Shown here in pieces: positions 1-8,982 of a DNA stretch of 64,000 bases; position 1 is the stretch's first letter, and every line of letters begins with the position of its first letter. The DNA is from Lentzea aerocolonigenes (GTDB lineage Bacteria; Actinomycetota; Actinomycetes; Mycobacteriales; Pseudonocardiaceae). The position numbers and the translations under genes were made by a program. A model generated the notes under the pieces. It saw only the letters and a list, made by a program, of their open reading frames with translations, had not been told where the DNA came from and did not search any database. Location of the stretch: contig NZ_BBOJ01000001.1 in the NCBI RefSeq assembly GCF_000974445.1, forward strand, positions 310,001 through 374,000. The letters run 5' to 3'.

Positions 1-806
1 ACGTAGTCCGACGGACCGATGTGGACGTTGCGCTTGCCCATCTCGCGGTCGACCTGGGAGGTGACGGCCTGGGTCTTGGAGACCTTCTTGGACTCCAGTC
101 GCTCCAGTTCCTTCATGTTCAGGAAGTCCATGTTGCCGCCCACGTTCAGCTGCATGGTGCGGTCGAGCTGGACGCCCCGGTCCTCGAAGAGCTTCGCCAG
201 CACGCGGTGCGTGATGGTGGCGCCGACCTGGGACTTGATGTCGTCACCGACGATCGGCACGCCGGCCGCGCGGAACTTCTCCGCCCACTCCGGGTCCGAC
301 GCGATGAAGACCGGCAGGGCGTTGACGAACGCCACACCGGCGTCGATGGCGCACTGGGCGTAGAAGCGGTCGGCCTCTTCGGAACCCACCGGCAGGTACG
401 ACACGAGCACGTCGACCTCGGCCTCGCGCAGCGCCGCGACGACGTCGACCGGCTCGAAGTCCGACTCCTCGATCGTCTCGCGGTAGAACCGGCCGAGACC
501 GTCGAAGGTGTGACCACGCTGCACGACGACGCCCAGCGGGGGCACGTCCGCGATCTTGATCGTGTTGTTCTCGCTGGCCACGATCGCTTCGGCCAGGTCG
601 ACACCGACCTTCTTCGCGTCGACGTCGAACGCTGCGACGAACTCGACATCGCGCACGTGGTAGTCACCGAACTGCACGTGCATCAGGCCGGGCACGCGGG
701 TGCTCGGGTCGGCGTCACGGTAGTAGTGGACGCCCTGCACCAGCGACGCCGCGCAGTTGCCAACCCCGACGATGGCCACTCGAACGGTGCGGCGGTTTTC
801 GCCCAT
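1..806 (-). CDS. ino1: Inositol-3-phosphate synthase (3' part outside window)
   Basis: Converts glucose 6-phosphate to myo-inositol 3-phosphate in the cytoplasm, the first step to phosphatidylinositol, PIMs and mycothiol in actinobacteria. The reading frame is open from the ATG at 806 to the window edge, giving 268 residues; the family is about 360 residues, so roughly the last quarter is missing. The N-terminus shows the dinucleotide-binding motif [16 protein letters not shown] (residues about 9-24) typical of actinobacterial Ino1, followed by conserved stretches such as [18 protein letters not shown] and [14 protein letters not shown]. An AGGAGG ribosome site sits directly upstream. It lies 30 bp downstream of a padR gene in the same direction, the usual actinobacterial arrangement. 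Confidence 0.95.
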   Translation of the reverse strand, partial: MGENRRTVRVAIVGVGNCAASLVQGVHYYRDADPSTRVPGLMHVQFGDYHVRDVEFVAAFDVDAKKVGVDLAEAIVASENNTIKIADVPPLGVVVQRGHTFDGLGRFYRETIEESDFEPVDVVAALREAEVDVLVSYLPVGSEEADRFYAQCAIDAGVAFVNALPVFIASDPEWAEKFRAAGVPIVGDDIKSQVGATITHRVLAKLFEDRGVQLDRTMQLNVGGNMDFLNMKELERLESKKVSKTQAVTSQVDREMGKRNVHIGPSDY

Positions 807-836
807 TGCCGAGTCCTCCTTGATCAACGATGAGTA

Positions 837-1373
837 CTACTCGTCCTGCTCGGACTGTTCGTGCGCGATGAGCTCGTTGAGCCACCGCACCTCGCGCTCC
901 GTGCTCTCGAGCCCCTGCCTGTGCAGCTCGCGGGTGTAGCGGTCGATCTGCTCACCCGTCTTCGCGAGCCGCTCGCGGAGTCCCTCCCTGCGTTCCTCGA
1001 CACACCTCCTCCTGCCTTCCAGGATTCGCATCCTGATCTCGGCCGGTGTGCGCGAGAAGAACGCCAGGTGGACTCCGAACGAGTCGTCGTCCCAGGTCTG
1101 CGGCCCCGCGTTGGCCAGGAGGTCGGCGAACCGCTCCTTGCCCTCGGGAGTCAGCTTGTAGACCTTGCGAGCCCGACGTCCCCAAGAAAGAGCCGACTCC
1201 TCCGGCCCCTCCTCCACGATCAGGCCCGCACGTTGGAGTCGCCGCAATGTTGGGTACAGCGATCCGTAGGAGAACGCGCGAAACGCTCCGAGCAGGTCGT
1301 GCAAGCGCTTGCGCAGCTCGTAGCCGTGCATGGGCGCCTCGTGCAGCAGGCCGAGCAGCGCGAACTCGAACAC
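837..1373 (-). CDS. PadR-family transcriptional regulator
   Basis: A 178-residue DNA-binding regulator. The first 75 or so residues form the PadR winged helix (LLGLLHEAPMHGYELRKRL, then SYGSLYPTLRRLQRAGLI), and the rest is a charged, probably coiled-coil dimerisation region of the Vir-type PadR subclass. It is immediately upstream of ino1 on the same strand with 30 bp between, so both are probably one transcript and the regulator may control inositol synthesis or itself; that link is inference from position. A 13-bp palindrome lies about 45 bp upstream of its start. Confidence 0.9.
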   Translation of the reverse strand: MFEFALLGLLHEAPMHGYELRKRLHDLLGAFRAFSYGSLYPTLRRLQRAGLIVEEGPEESALSWGRRARKVYKLTPEGKERFADLLANAGPQTWDDDSFGVHLAFFSRTPAEIRMRILEGRRRCVEERREGLRERLAKTGEQIDRYTRELHRQGLESTEREVRWLNELIAHEQSEQDE

Positions 1374-1414
1374 GAGTCACCTCCTCGCACCTGCACCGAT
1401 AGGTGAGGTGATTA

Positions 1415-1427
1415 TATCGCCGCGATA
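1415..1427. promoter_or_regulatory. Palindrome upstream of padR-ino1, candidate operator
   Basis: TATCGC-C-GCGATA is a perfect inverted repeat with one central base, located between padR and the divergent DUF5318 gene. The half-site ATATCGC occurs again at 1469-1475. The position suits an autoregulatory PadR operator; no binding data, so this is inference. Confidence 0.45.
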
Positions 1428-1537
1428 CATCGATGGCCCCTTCTCACTGTGGGATGTGGCACACCGTCATATCGCGCCGAACGTTGCTGCCCTGAACGGC
1501 CCATCATCGGAAAGCGGTCGGCACGTACTCTGGTCAC

Positions 1538-1936
1538 GTGTTGACCCAACGGCAGGTGGTGGACTACTCGCTGCAGCGGCGTGCGCTGCTGGCGGAGGTC
1601 TATGCCGGCCGCACGGGCACCATGGAGGTCTGCGACGCGTCCCCGTACCTGCTGCGAGCTGCGAAGTTCCACGGAACGGCGACCGAAGTGCCATGCCCGG
1701 TGTGCCGGAAAGAACCCCTCACGAACGTGTCGTGGGTCTACGGCGACGAGCTCAAGCACGCGACCGGCTCAGCGCGCGCGCCTGAAGAACTGGTGAAGAT
1801 GGCAACCCTCTTCGACGAGTTCACGGTGTACGTCGTTGAAGTTTGTCGCACGTGCAGTTGGAACCACCTGGTGCAGTCATACGTCCTGGGGAAGCGTGGG
1901 CTGGAAAAGCCACGCAGGAGGACTGCGGCGGAATGA
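1538..1936 (+). CDS. DUF5318 zinc-ribbon-like protein
   Basis: A 132-residue actinobacterial protein of unknown function, recognised as the DUF5318 family that sits between padR and ponA in mycobacteria. Two cysteine pairs are visible, CPVC at residues 53-56 and CRTC at 103-106, which probably form a zinc site. The chosen start is the GTG at 1538, which gives the usual family N-terminus (LTQRQVVDYSLQRRALL). No signal peptide or membrane segment is seen. It precedes the penicillin-binding protein in the same direction with an 80-bp gap and may share its transcript. Confidence 0.85.
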   Translation: MLTQRQVVDYSLQRRALLAEVYAGRTGTMEVCDASPYLLRAAKFHGTATEVPCPVCRKEPLTNVSWVYGDELKHATGSARAPEELVKMATLFDEFTVYVVEVCRTCSWNHLVQSYVLGKRGLEKPRRRTAAE

Positions 1937-2016
1937 CCCACAGGTGACACTGCTCCGAACGAAGTACGACCACCGAACCGCGTGCTGATGCACGCCGGTC
2001 TGGGAGGCCTTTTCAC

Positions 2017-4785
2017 GTGAACGACCAGCATGATGACCGGCAGCGCGGAGGCGAGCCGCAGTGGCCGACCGGGGACGACCCGGACGGCGGCGGCACGAGG
2101 CGCGATGTCCCGAATCAGCCACGACCGGGCACTCCACCCGGTGGTTTCGCACGCCCTCCCCAGGGTGGCACGCCACCCGGTGGTTTCCCACAGCAGCAGC
2201 CCCCAGGCCGCCCGAACGGACCAGGCGGTCCCCAGGGCGGCCCAGGGCGGCCGCAGGGGCCCGTGAGCGGTCCCGGTGGGCCGGGCGGGCCGGGTAACCG
2301 GCCTCCGACACCTCCCGGTGGCGTGCCTATCGCACCGCCTCCCGGCGGTCGTCGTCCCGGTGGCCCGAACGGTCCCGGCGGCGCCCCGCAGGGCGGTCCC
2401 GGCCGCCCCGGCGTGCCCCCGCGCAGGCCGGGCGAGGAGCGGACCACGCAGCTGCCACCGGTCAACCGGCCGCCGCAGCGCGAACCCGACCTCCTCACGC
2501 ACCGCGAGCCCGAGGACGAGTTCCTGCTCGCGGGTGGCGTCGACGACGAGGACGAGTACTACGACGACGAGCCGGAGCTCACCGAAGAGGAGGAGCGTCG
2601 TCTGAGGAAGAAGAAGATCTGGAAGCGCGTCCGGATCGGTGCGTTCGTCGCGCTCGGCCTGATGCTTCTCGGCCCGGTGATCGCGGTCGCGATCGCGTAC
2701 CCGCTCGTCGACTGGCCCAAGCCCGAGGACATCGCGGCTGACCAGAACAAGACGATCACGCTGCAGTACGCCGACAACAGCGAGATGACCAAGATCACCG
2801 CGCCCGGCGAGAACCGCACGATGCTGACGTACGACGAGATCCCCGAGACCGTCAAGCACGCGGTGCTGGCAGCCGAGGACGCGGACTTCTACGAGAACCC
2901 CGGCTTCGACGCCAAGGCCATCCTCCGTGCGGCCTGGTTCCAGGTGACCAGCGGTTCCGGTGGTGGTTCCGGTCTGACGCAGCAGTACATCAAGAAGGCC
3001 ACCGGCAAGGAGGACCCGACTCTCGCCCGCAAGTTCACGGAGGTCGTCAAGGCCTTCAAGATGAGCAACGAGTCGGACCACAACACGATCCTCACGGCCT
3101 ACCTCAACACCGTGTACTTCGGACGTGGCGCGAACGGCTTCAAGGCCGCGGCGCAGGTCTACTACAAGAAGGACATGAAGGACCTCACTCCTTCCGAGGC
3201 GGCGCTGATCGCGGCGATGATCCAGACGCCCTCCTGGTCCGAGGACAAGGAGCACTCGCAGAAGCAGTGGAAGTACGTCATGGGTCAGATGCTCCAGAAG
3301 AACTGGATCGACCAGGCGTACTACGACGCGCAGCAGTGGCCGCAGCCGCTGGCGTTCGCCGAGACGCAGCCGAAGTCGCTCGACGGCCCGCGCGGTCTGA
3401 TCGTCGACCAGATCCAGGAAGCCCTCGAGCTCGAGAAGACCAACGTCACGTTCGAGCAGGCGCAGAAGACCGGCGTCACGATCCAGACCACGATCGACCC
3501 GAAGATGCAGACCGCGGCCGAGGAGGCCGTGGACGAGATCATGGTCAAGGGCGGTCAGCCGGAGGCGTTGAAGACGTCGCTCACGGCCATCGACCCGACC
3601 TCGGGTGCGGTCCGCGCCTACTGGGGCGGCCGTGACGGCCGAGGCAGCTTCGACTACGCGAAGGGCACGCTCCAGGAGCCCGGCTCGTCGTTCAAGGCGT
3701 TCGACCTCGTCGCGGCGCTGCAGAACGGCAAGGGCCTCGGCACGACCTACGACGGCACGTCGCCCCGCAAGTTCCCGGGTGTCTCGACGCCGATCCGCAA
3801 CTCCGGCAACGACAACTCGTGCGGCAAGGAGTGCCCGGTCCGCACGGCGATGATCAAGTCGTTGAACACCGTGTTCTACGACATGGTCGTCAACGACGTC
3901 GGCGTCGCGAAGACCGTCAAGGCCGCGCACCAGGCAGGTATCCCGGAGCAGGTCAACATCGGCAACGGTCCGAAGAAGCTGCTGGTCGGTGAGGACGGCG
4001 GCACCCCGAACGGTGGTATCGCCCTCGGTGGTGACCAGGCGGTCGTCCGGCCGTTCGACATGGCGTCGGCGTACGCGACGTTCGCAGCCCGCGGTGTCTA
4101 CCGCGCGCCGTTCTTCATCGTGAAGATCACCGGCCCGGACGGTTCCGTGCTCTACCAGCACGCGGACCAGCCGATCTCGGCGTTCGACCCGGACCAGACG
4201 AAGAGCCAGGACATCGCCGACAACGTCACCGACGTGCTGAAGGAGATTCCGAAGAGCTCCAACATCCCGTGTGCGGGCGGTCGTGAGTGCGCCGGCAAGA
4301 CCGGTACGCACGAACTCTCCGAGAGCGCGGGTCAGGGTGCGGGCCTCAACTCGAAGGCGTGGATGGTCGGCTACACGCCGTCCATCTCGGCCGCCGTGTG
4401 GGTCGGTCGCAACGAGGGCAACCTGCCCATCCGCGACAAGTCGGGTGCCAACATCTTCGGTTCCGGTGTGCCCGGCAGGATCTGGCAGGCGTTCATGAAC
4501 AAGGCGCTGGCCGGCACGCAGATGGAGCGGTTCGCGAAGGCCAAGCCGCTGAACCAGTACAACCCGCCGGCGAAGTCGAACCCGCCGTCGTCGAGCCAGC
4601 CGGCCAACAACCAGCCGACGCAGCCGACGGACGAACCGACGAGGCCGACGAGGCCGACGCAGACGGACCCGAACGAGCCGTGCACCGGCTTCCTGTGTCC
4701 GCCGACGACGGGTGGCAAGACCACGACCACGACCCCCAAACCGAAACCCGGTGATCCGCCGCCCGGTGACGGGACAAGCCCATGA
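2017..4785 (+). CDS. ponA: Class A penicillin-binding protein (transglycosylase/transpeptidase)
   Basis: Bifunctional peptidoglycan synthase of 922 residues that polymerises and cross-links glycan strands at the outer face of the membrane. The order is a Pro/Gly-rich cytoplasmic tail of about 200 residues, one membrane segment (about 208-233), the GT51 domain with EDADFYENPG (about 287-296) and GGSGLTQQY, and the transpeptidase with the catalytic S557-S-F-K560, S615-L-N and K761-T-G-T. A Pro/Thr-rich C-terminal tail follows. The GT51 glutamine box reads GGSGLTQQ where GGSTITQQ is usual. The GTG at 2017 has GGGAGG ten bases upstream. A strong terminator closes the gene. Orthologous by context to mycobacterial PonA1. 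Confidence 0.95.
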   Translation: MNDQHDDRQRGGEPQWPTGDDPDGGGTRRDVPNQPRPGTPPGGFARPPQGGTPPGGFPQQQPPGRPNGPGGPQGGPGRPQGPVSGPGGPGGPGNRPPTPPGGVPIAPPPGGRRPGGPNGPGGAPQGGPGRPGVPPRRPGEERTTQLPPVNRPPQREPDLLTHREPEDEFLLAGGVDDEDEYYDDEPELTEEEERRLRKKKIWKRVRIGAFVALGLMLLGPVIAVAIAYPLVDWPKPEDIAADQNKTITLQYADNSEMTKITAPGENRTMLTYDEIPETVKHAVLAAEDADFYENPGFDAKAILRAAWFQVTSGSGGGSGLTQQYIKKATGKEDPTLARKFTEVVKAFKMSNESDHNTILTAYLNTVYFGRGANGFKAAAQVYYKKDMKDLTPSEAALIAAMIQTPSWSEDKEHSQKQWKYVMGQMLQKNWIDQAYYDAQQWPQPLAFAETQPKSLDGPRGLIVDQIQEALELEKTNVTFEQAQKTGVTIQTTIDPKMQTAAEEAVDEIMVKGGQPEALKTSLTAIDPTSGAVRAYWGGRDGRGSFDYAKGTLQEPGSSFKAFDLVAALQNGKGLGTTYDGTSPRKFPGVSTPIRNSGNDNSCGKECPVRTAMIKSLNTVFYDMVVNDVGVAKTVKAAHQAGIPEQVNIGNGPKKLLVGEDGGTPNGGIALGGDQAVVRPFDMASAYATFAARGVYRAPFFIVKITGPDGSVLYQHADQPISAFDPDQTKSQDIADNVTDVLKEIPKSSNIPCAGGRECAGKTGTHELSESAGQGAGLNSKAWMVGYTPSISAAVWVGRNEGNLPIRDKSGANIFGSGVPGRIWQAFMNKALAGTQMERFAKAKPLNQYNPPAKSNPPSSSQPANNQPTQPTDEPTRPTRPTQTDPNEPCTGFLCPPTTGGKTTTTTPKPKPGDPPPGDGTSP

Positions 4786-4787
4786 GT

Positions 4788-4830
4788 GAAGGGGCCCTGG
4801 TGCACATCGCACCAGGGCCCCTTCGTTTTT
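4788..4830 (+). terminator. Rho-independent terminator after ponA
   Basis: A perfect 16-bp stem (4788-4803 with 4809-4824), a five-base loop and a following run GTTTTT form a classical intrinsic terminator three bases after the ponA stop. Confidence 0.92.
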
Positions 4831-4951
4831 CTGCGCTTTCACTTCTTGCCGGACACGACCTCCGTCGCCCTGCTCTCGCGGGGCCAGCGGGGAAGAAGAC
4901 GGTCCGGGATGTTGACCACGGCGAAACGGTCTTGGCCGTAACATCCGCCAC

Positions 4952-6640
4952 GTGCCCAGCAGCCCTGCCGAGGTTCCCGCAGAGTCGTCAGCCGCGGAGT
5001 CGTCAGCCGCAGAGTCGTCAGCCGCAGAGTCGTCAGCCGCAGAGTCGTCAGCCGCAGAGTCGTCGACCGCGGACCTCTCCGAGGACACCGACTCGCTCAC
5101 CCACTCCGAGCGGGTCGCCCCGACCTGGACCGAGTCGCTCGCACGCTCCCTGAGCAGACCCTTCGGCGGCCCGCTCGGCGAGCACGCGCAGGTCGGCAGG
5201 AACTACTTCTGGACGGCCGCGCGGGTGATCCTGCTGCTGGCCGTGCTGACGTTGCTGGCCGGTTGGGTGCAGAAGTCGCCGTGCATCCAGCAGTACGTGG
5301 ACGACAAGGGTGTCGTGCAGCTGGACTGGCGCGGCAGCAGGCAGTTCACCGCCCTCTGCTACTCCGACACCGTGCCGCTCTACACCGCGGAACGGCTCGA
5401 CCAGCGCGGTGCCTTCCCGTACATCACGTCGTGGAAGGACGACGAGGGCAAGCCGACCGAGCACATCAGGTACATGGAGTACCCGGTGGTGACCGGGCTG
5501 TTCATGTGGCTCAACGCGCGGGTGGCGCAGGGGCTCGTGGCGCTCGTGCCGGGGCTGCCGATGACGGTGATCGTGTTCTTCAACGTCACGGCGTTCTGGC
5601 TGGCCGTGGCGTGGCTCGTGACGGTGTTCTCGGTCGCCCGGATCGCGCGGCGGCGGATGTGGGACGCGGCGTTGGTCGCGGTGTCGCCGTTGGTCATCGT
5701 CCACGCGTTCACCAACTTCGACACGATCGCCACAGCGTTCGCCACGGCTGGTCTGCTGGCGTGGGCGCGGAAGAAACCCGCGCTCGCCGGTGTGATGCTG
5801 GGGCTCGGTGGTGCGGCGAAGCTCTACCCGTTGTTCCTGCTCGGGCCGTTGCTGTTGTTGTGTTGGCGTTCCAACCGGATGAAGGCAGGGCTCACCACCA
5901 CTGCGTCGGCCATCGGCGCGTGGGCGCTCGTCAACGCGCCGATCGCCCTGAACCCGGCCTCGCAGACGGGGTGGCGAGAGTTCTTCCGCCTCAACACCGA
6001 GCGCAACGCGGACCCGGACACGCTCTACAACGTGCTGGTGCAGTGGACGGGGTGGCCGGGCTTCGACCCCGGACTCCAGCAGGGGCAGCCGCCGACGGTG
6101 CTCAACACGGTCAGCATGGTGCTGTTCCTCGTCTGCTGCGCCGGCATCGCGTACGTGGCGCTCTCTGCTCCGACGCGGCCGCGGCTCGCCCAGCTCGGGT
6201 TCCTCGTCGTGGCGGCGTTCCTGCTGACGAACAAGGTGTGGAGCCCGCAGTACTCGTTGTGGCTGGTGCCTCTGGCCGTGCTGGCGTTGCCGCGCTGGAA
6301 GCTGCTGCTGGCGTGGATGGCGGTCGACGCGCTCGTGTGGGTGCCGCGGATGTACTTCTACCTCGGCGTGGACAACAAGGGGCTGCCGATCGACTGGTTC
6401 CTCGGTGCCGTGTTGCTGCGGGACGTCGCCGTCATCCTGCTGTGCGTGATCATCCTGAAGGAGATCTACCACCCGGAGCGGGACCTCGTGCGCATGACGG
6501 GCGAGGACCCGTTGGCCGGCGTTCTGGCCGATGCACCGGACCGGCAGGTCGTCACACCCGCACGAGGCGAGCCATCGCACCGAATGCGGCCGCGTTCGGA
6601 TGCAGGTGATCACCGGAGTCGAACTCCGGACGCAGTCTGA
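4952..6640 (+). CDS. GT87 (DUF2029) polyprenyl-phosphate-mannose-type glycosyltransferase, membrane
   Basis: A 562-residue polytopic membrane protein of the GT87/DUF2029 family, which in mycobacteria includes the alpha-mannosyltransferases that use polyprenyl-phosphate mannose outside the membrane. About ten hydrophobic segments follow a Ser/Ala/Glu-rich cytoplasmic tail; the block LLTNKVWSPQYSLWLVPL is characteristic. It matches the position of the GT87 gene after ponA1 in mycobacteria. The GTG at 4952 lacks a clear ribosome site, so the gene may be leaderless. The N-terminal tail carries six SSAAE units encoded by a 15-bp tandem repeat. The last 29 or so codons run antisense to the convergent SGNH hydrolase gene. 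Its acceptor cannot be told from sequence. Confidence 0.85.
   Translation: MPSSPAEVPAESSAAESSAAESSAAESSAAESSAAESSTADLSEDTDSLTHSERVAPTWTESLARSLSRPFGGPLGEHAQVGRNYFWTAARVILLLAVLTLLAGWVQKSPCIQQYVDDKGVVQLDWRGSRQFTALCYSDTVPLYTAERLDQRGAFPYITSWKDDEGKPTEHIRYMEYPVVTGLFMWLNARVAQGLVALVPGLPMTVIVFFNVTAFWLAVAWLVTVFSVARIARRRMWDAALVAVSPLVIVHAFTNFDTIATAFATAGLLAWARKKPALAGVMLGLGGAAKLYPLFLLGPLLLLCWRSNRMKAGLTTTASAIGAWALVNAPIALNPASQTGWREFFRLNTERNADPDTLYNVLVQWTGWPGFDPGLQQGQPPTVLNTVSMVLFLVCCAGIAYVALSAPTRPRLAQLGFLVVAAFLLTNKVWSPQYSLWLVPLAVLALPRWKLLLAWMAVDALVWVPRMYFYLGVDNKGLPIDWFLGAVLLRDVAVILLCVIILKEIYHPERDLVRMTGEDPLAGVLADAPDRQVVTPARGEPSHRMRPRSDAGDHRSRTPDAV
4982..5071 (+). repeat. 15-bp tandem repeat inside GT87 gene
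   Basis: Six units of GAGTCGTCAGCCGCA (five near-identical, the last diverged) encode ESSAA repeats in the cytoplasmic tail. Copy number is a whole number of codons, so slippage would change tail length without breaking the frame. Confidence 0.9.
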
Positions 6641-7559
6641 GCGGATCGGCGGGGTCGCGCACCGCGGCGTCGAAGTCGAAGGCACCGGGGAAGGTGGCGC
6701 GGATCCACGCGTTCACCTTCTGCCGTTGCTGCTCCCTCTCCTCGGTCCAGTTCACCCAGCCCCGCCACGGCGTGATGGTGCCGACGAAGAACCGCGCGTT
6801 CTCCTTCTCGCACCGCAGCTGGACGGTGCGGATGCCCGCGATGACGTTCTCCGCGCTGACGCCGCTCTGGATGTCGTTGATGCCGCCGAGCAGCACGACC
6901 TTGCGCACCTCGTCGCTGAACAGGACGTCCCGGTGCACGCGGGTGATCATCGGCGCGTCGCCGAACACCACGCCGTTGCCGTTGATGCCGGCGTTGAGCA
7001 CCGCGTGGTCGGTCTGGACCAGCGACGGCCAGTTGTCCTCGTAGAACCCTTCGGTGATCGAGTCACCGAACGCCACGACCGCGCCCGGCGCCGTGAAGCC
7101 CGCGACCTCGACCGCCGAGACGAGGCAGATCTGCTGCCGCGTCGACGTGATCGTGCGGTGTGCGCGTGCCTGGCACGGTGTACCGGCCGGGGCGTACGTG
7201 CTGATCTCCAGCGTCTTCGTGACGGTCAGCTGCACCGCGTCACTGCGGACCTCGTCGCGGGCGGGGATCGTGACGCCGCGGGAACGCCGGAACGTCAACT
7301 GCCGCGTCTCGCCGTTCGCCGTCACGCTGACCTGCTCGACGCGGACCGGCTTGACGCCCATCAGGTTCGACAGGCGCACGCGGACCGACGTTCCGCCCGC
7401 GCCGAGGTCGACCGTCGTCCGCACGCTCTGGTCGGGCACCGACGCGGACAGGGTCGGCACCGCCTGCCACACGGGCAGCCAGCGGATCACCGCCGACGGC
7501 TCGTGCACGCCGGAGGCACCGCAGGCCAGCAGCAGCGCCAGCACGATGATCACCCTCAC
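6552..7559 (-). CDS. SGNH/GDSL hydrolase, exported
   Basis: A 335-residue exported esterase/lipase-like protein. The hydrophobic N-terminus ends in LLAC at residue 13, a possible lipobox with a short signal. Block I is AFGDSITEG with the catalytic Ser167; LLGGINDI provides the block III Asn region; and DSGDHLHPN near the C-terminus holds the Asp/His of the triad. The N-terminal 150 residues form a beta-rich domain common in actinobacterial SGNH proteins. Substrate unknown. Its 3' end overlaps the convergent GT87 gene by 89 bp, so the codons of the catalytic Asp-His block are also transcribed in antisense from ponA-side genes. Confidence 0.87.
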   Translation of the reverse strand: MRVIIVLALLLACGASGVHEPSAVIRWLPVWQAVPTLSASVPDQSVRTTVDLGAGGTSVRVRLSNLMGVKPVRVEQVSVTANGETRQLTFRRSRGVTIPARDEVRSDAVQLTVTKTLEISTYAPAGTPCQARAHRTITSTRQQICLVSAVEVAGFTAPGAVVAFGDSITEGFYEDNWPSLVQTDHAVLNAGINGNGVVFGDAPMITRVHRDVLFSDEVRKVVLLGGINDIQSGVSAENVIAGIRTVQLRCEKENARFFVGTITPWRGWVNWTEEREQQRQKVNAWIRATFPGAFDFDAAVRDPADPLRLRPEFDSGDHLHPNAAAFGAMARLVRV

Positions 7560-7578
7560 GGGGTGAGTCTGCGGCCGG

Positions 7579-8982
7579 TCAGCTCTTCGCGGCTACGGCC
7601 CCGCGGATGAACTTCAGATCTTCGTGGTCGTCCTCGGTGACGTCCCTGGCCTTGAGGAACGCCACGAACAGCGCGACGAGCAGCGCCGCACGACCCCACA
7701 CACCGATCATCACGGCCTGCGCGGAGAAGCTGTCGTAGATCCCGGCGGGCTGACCGAACTCGATCGCCCAGAACCAGCGGAAGATCCCGATCCCCATGGC
7801 CAGGTCGACCGCGAAGTAGGCGAAGGCCCACATCAGCCGCACGCGCAGCAGCACCAGGAACGGCACCAGCCACAACGTGTACTGCGGCGAGTGGACCTTG
7901 TGCAGCAGCATGAAGCCGCACAGCATCGCGCCGGACACCGCGATCCACGGGTACGAGCCCTCGCGCCTGAACCGCAGCCAGCCGTAGCCCGCCGCGATCG
8001 CGAACGACACCAGGATCGTGATCGGCGAGACGACACCGACCAGCGACTGCATCGCCTCGTCGCCGATGAACGGGCGCAGGCCCCAGTACCAGATGGAGTT
8101 CGTGGTGATGTCGACCCGGCGCAGCTGCTGGAACTCGAACGACGCGAGCCAGCCGTCGTAGCCGGCGATCGCGAACGGCAGGTTGACCAGCACGACCGTG
8201 ATGATCGACGCGAACCCGACCTTGAGCGCGCCGACGACGTCGATCTTCTTGCCCTCCGGCAGCTCCTGGCCGCGCCAGCCGCCGGTGGCGACGAAGAGCA
8301 TCAGCGGCAGCACGAACGCCGCCGGGTACACCTTGAACGCGAACCCGAGCCCGAGCAGGACCGACGCGACCGTCGCCCGTTCGACCAGGGGCCGGTTCCA
8401 GCGGTGCACCACGTAGACCGCGGCGGCCGAGCACAGCACGACCGGCAGGTCCCAGTTGTGGAACGCGTAGAGGATCAGCGGTGGCCCGATCGCCCACAGC
8501 AACGCGCGCCAGCGGGCGAGCTTGCCGAGCAACCAGCCCGTGAGCAGGCCGAACGGCGCCATCAGCAGCGACGAGTAGAGCAGGTACTCCGCGTCGTTGT
8601 GCGCGAAGATCGCGCCCGCCCAGATGATCAGGCCGGAGAGCACCGGGTACTCGACCGAGCCGCCGACGAGGACGCCCTTGTCGTTGATGCCGCCGTCGAC
8701 GTACGGGAAGACGTGCCGGTCGATGTCGCGCCCGATCCAGAGGTGCTGGATGTCGGAGTAGCAGACGTCTTCCTTGTTGCGCTCGTCGTAGTCGGGCTGC
8801 GTGCGGCCCCACTGGTCGAACGCGGGACCGGTGCAGCGGTCCTTGTTGATGAAGCCCAGCAGCAGCGTGAGCCCGCACAGCAGCACGAGCACGGCAGCGG
8901 CGGACCTGCCGAAGCGGTTCACGACACGCCCGGCGTCGCCTCGCTCGGGCGTCACGCTCACCACCTCGTGCACGGTGTTCAC
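7579..8982 (-). CDS. GT87 (DUF2029) glycosyltransferase family membrane protein
   Basis: A second GT87-type polytopic membrane protein, about 467 residues from the GTG at 8982. It shares with the gene at 4952 the early segment after the first helix (KDRCTGPAFDQW, CYSDIQHLW), the VEYPVLSG block and HKVHSPQYTLWLVPFL. The start is chosen because GTG overlaps the nfo stop as GTGA, implying translational coupling; later GTG codons at 8973 and around 8925 are alternatives and no start has a strong ribosome site. Probably acts on polyprenyl-linked sugars for cell-envelope glycans, but donor and acceptor are not visible. Confidence 0.82.
   Translation of the reverse strand: MNTVHEVVSVTPERGDAGRVVNRFGRSAAAVLVLLCGLTLLLGFINKDRCTGPAFDQWGRTQPDYDERNKEDVCYSDIQHLWIGRDIDRHVFPYVDGGINDKGVLVGGSVEYPVLSGLIIWAGAIFAHNDAEYLLYSSLLMAPFGLLTGWLLGKLARWRALLWAIGPPLILYAFHNWDLPVVLCSAAAVYVVHRWNRPLVERATVASVLLGLGFAFKVYPAAFVLPLMLFVATGGWRGQELPEGKKIDVVGALKVGFASIITVVLVNLPFAIAGYDGWLASFEFQQLRRVDITTNSIWYWGLRPFIGDEAMQSLVGVVSPITILVSFAIAAGYGWLRFRREGSYPWIAVSGAMLCGFMLLHKVHSPQYTLWLVPFLVLLRVRLMWAFAYFAVDLAMGIGIFRWFWAIEFGQPAGIYDSFSAQAVMIGVWGRAALLVALFVAFLKARDVTEDDHEDLKFIRGAVAAKS

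Noticed and set aside
2875-2904. PBP glycosyltransferase inactive because EDADFYENPG has Asn where many enzymes have His
   Set aside because: Asn at this place is normal in actinobacterial class A PBPs, and the catalytic Glu is present.
1738-5100. 1120-codon open frame on the minus strand across ponA
   Set aside because: It is antisense to a clear PBP with intact motifs, has Arg/Asp/Leu-biased shadow composition and no recognisable domain. Long antisense frames are expected at this GC content.
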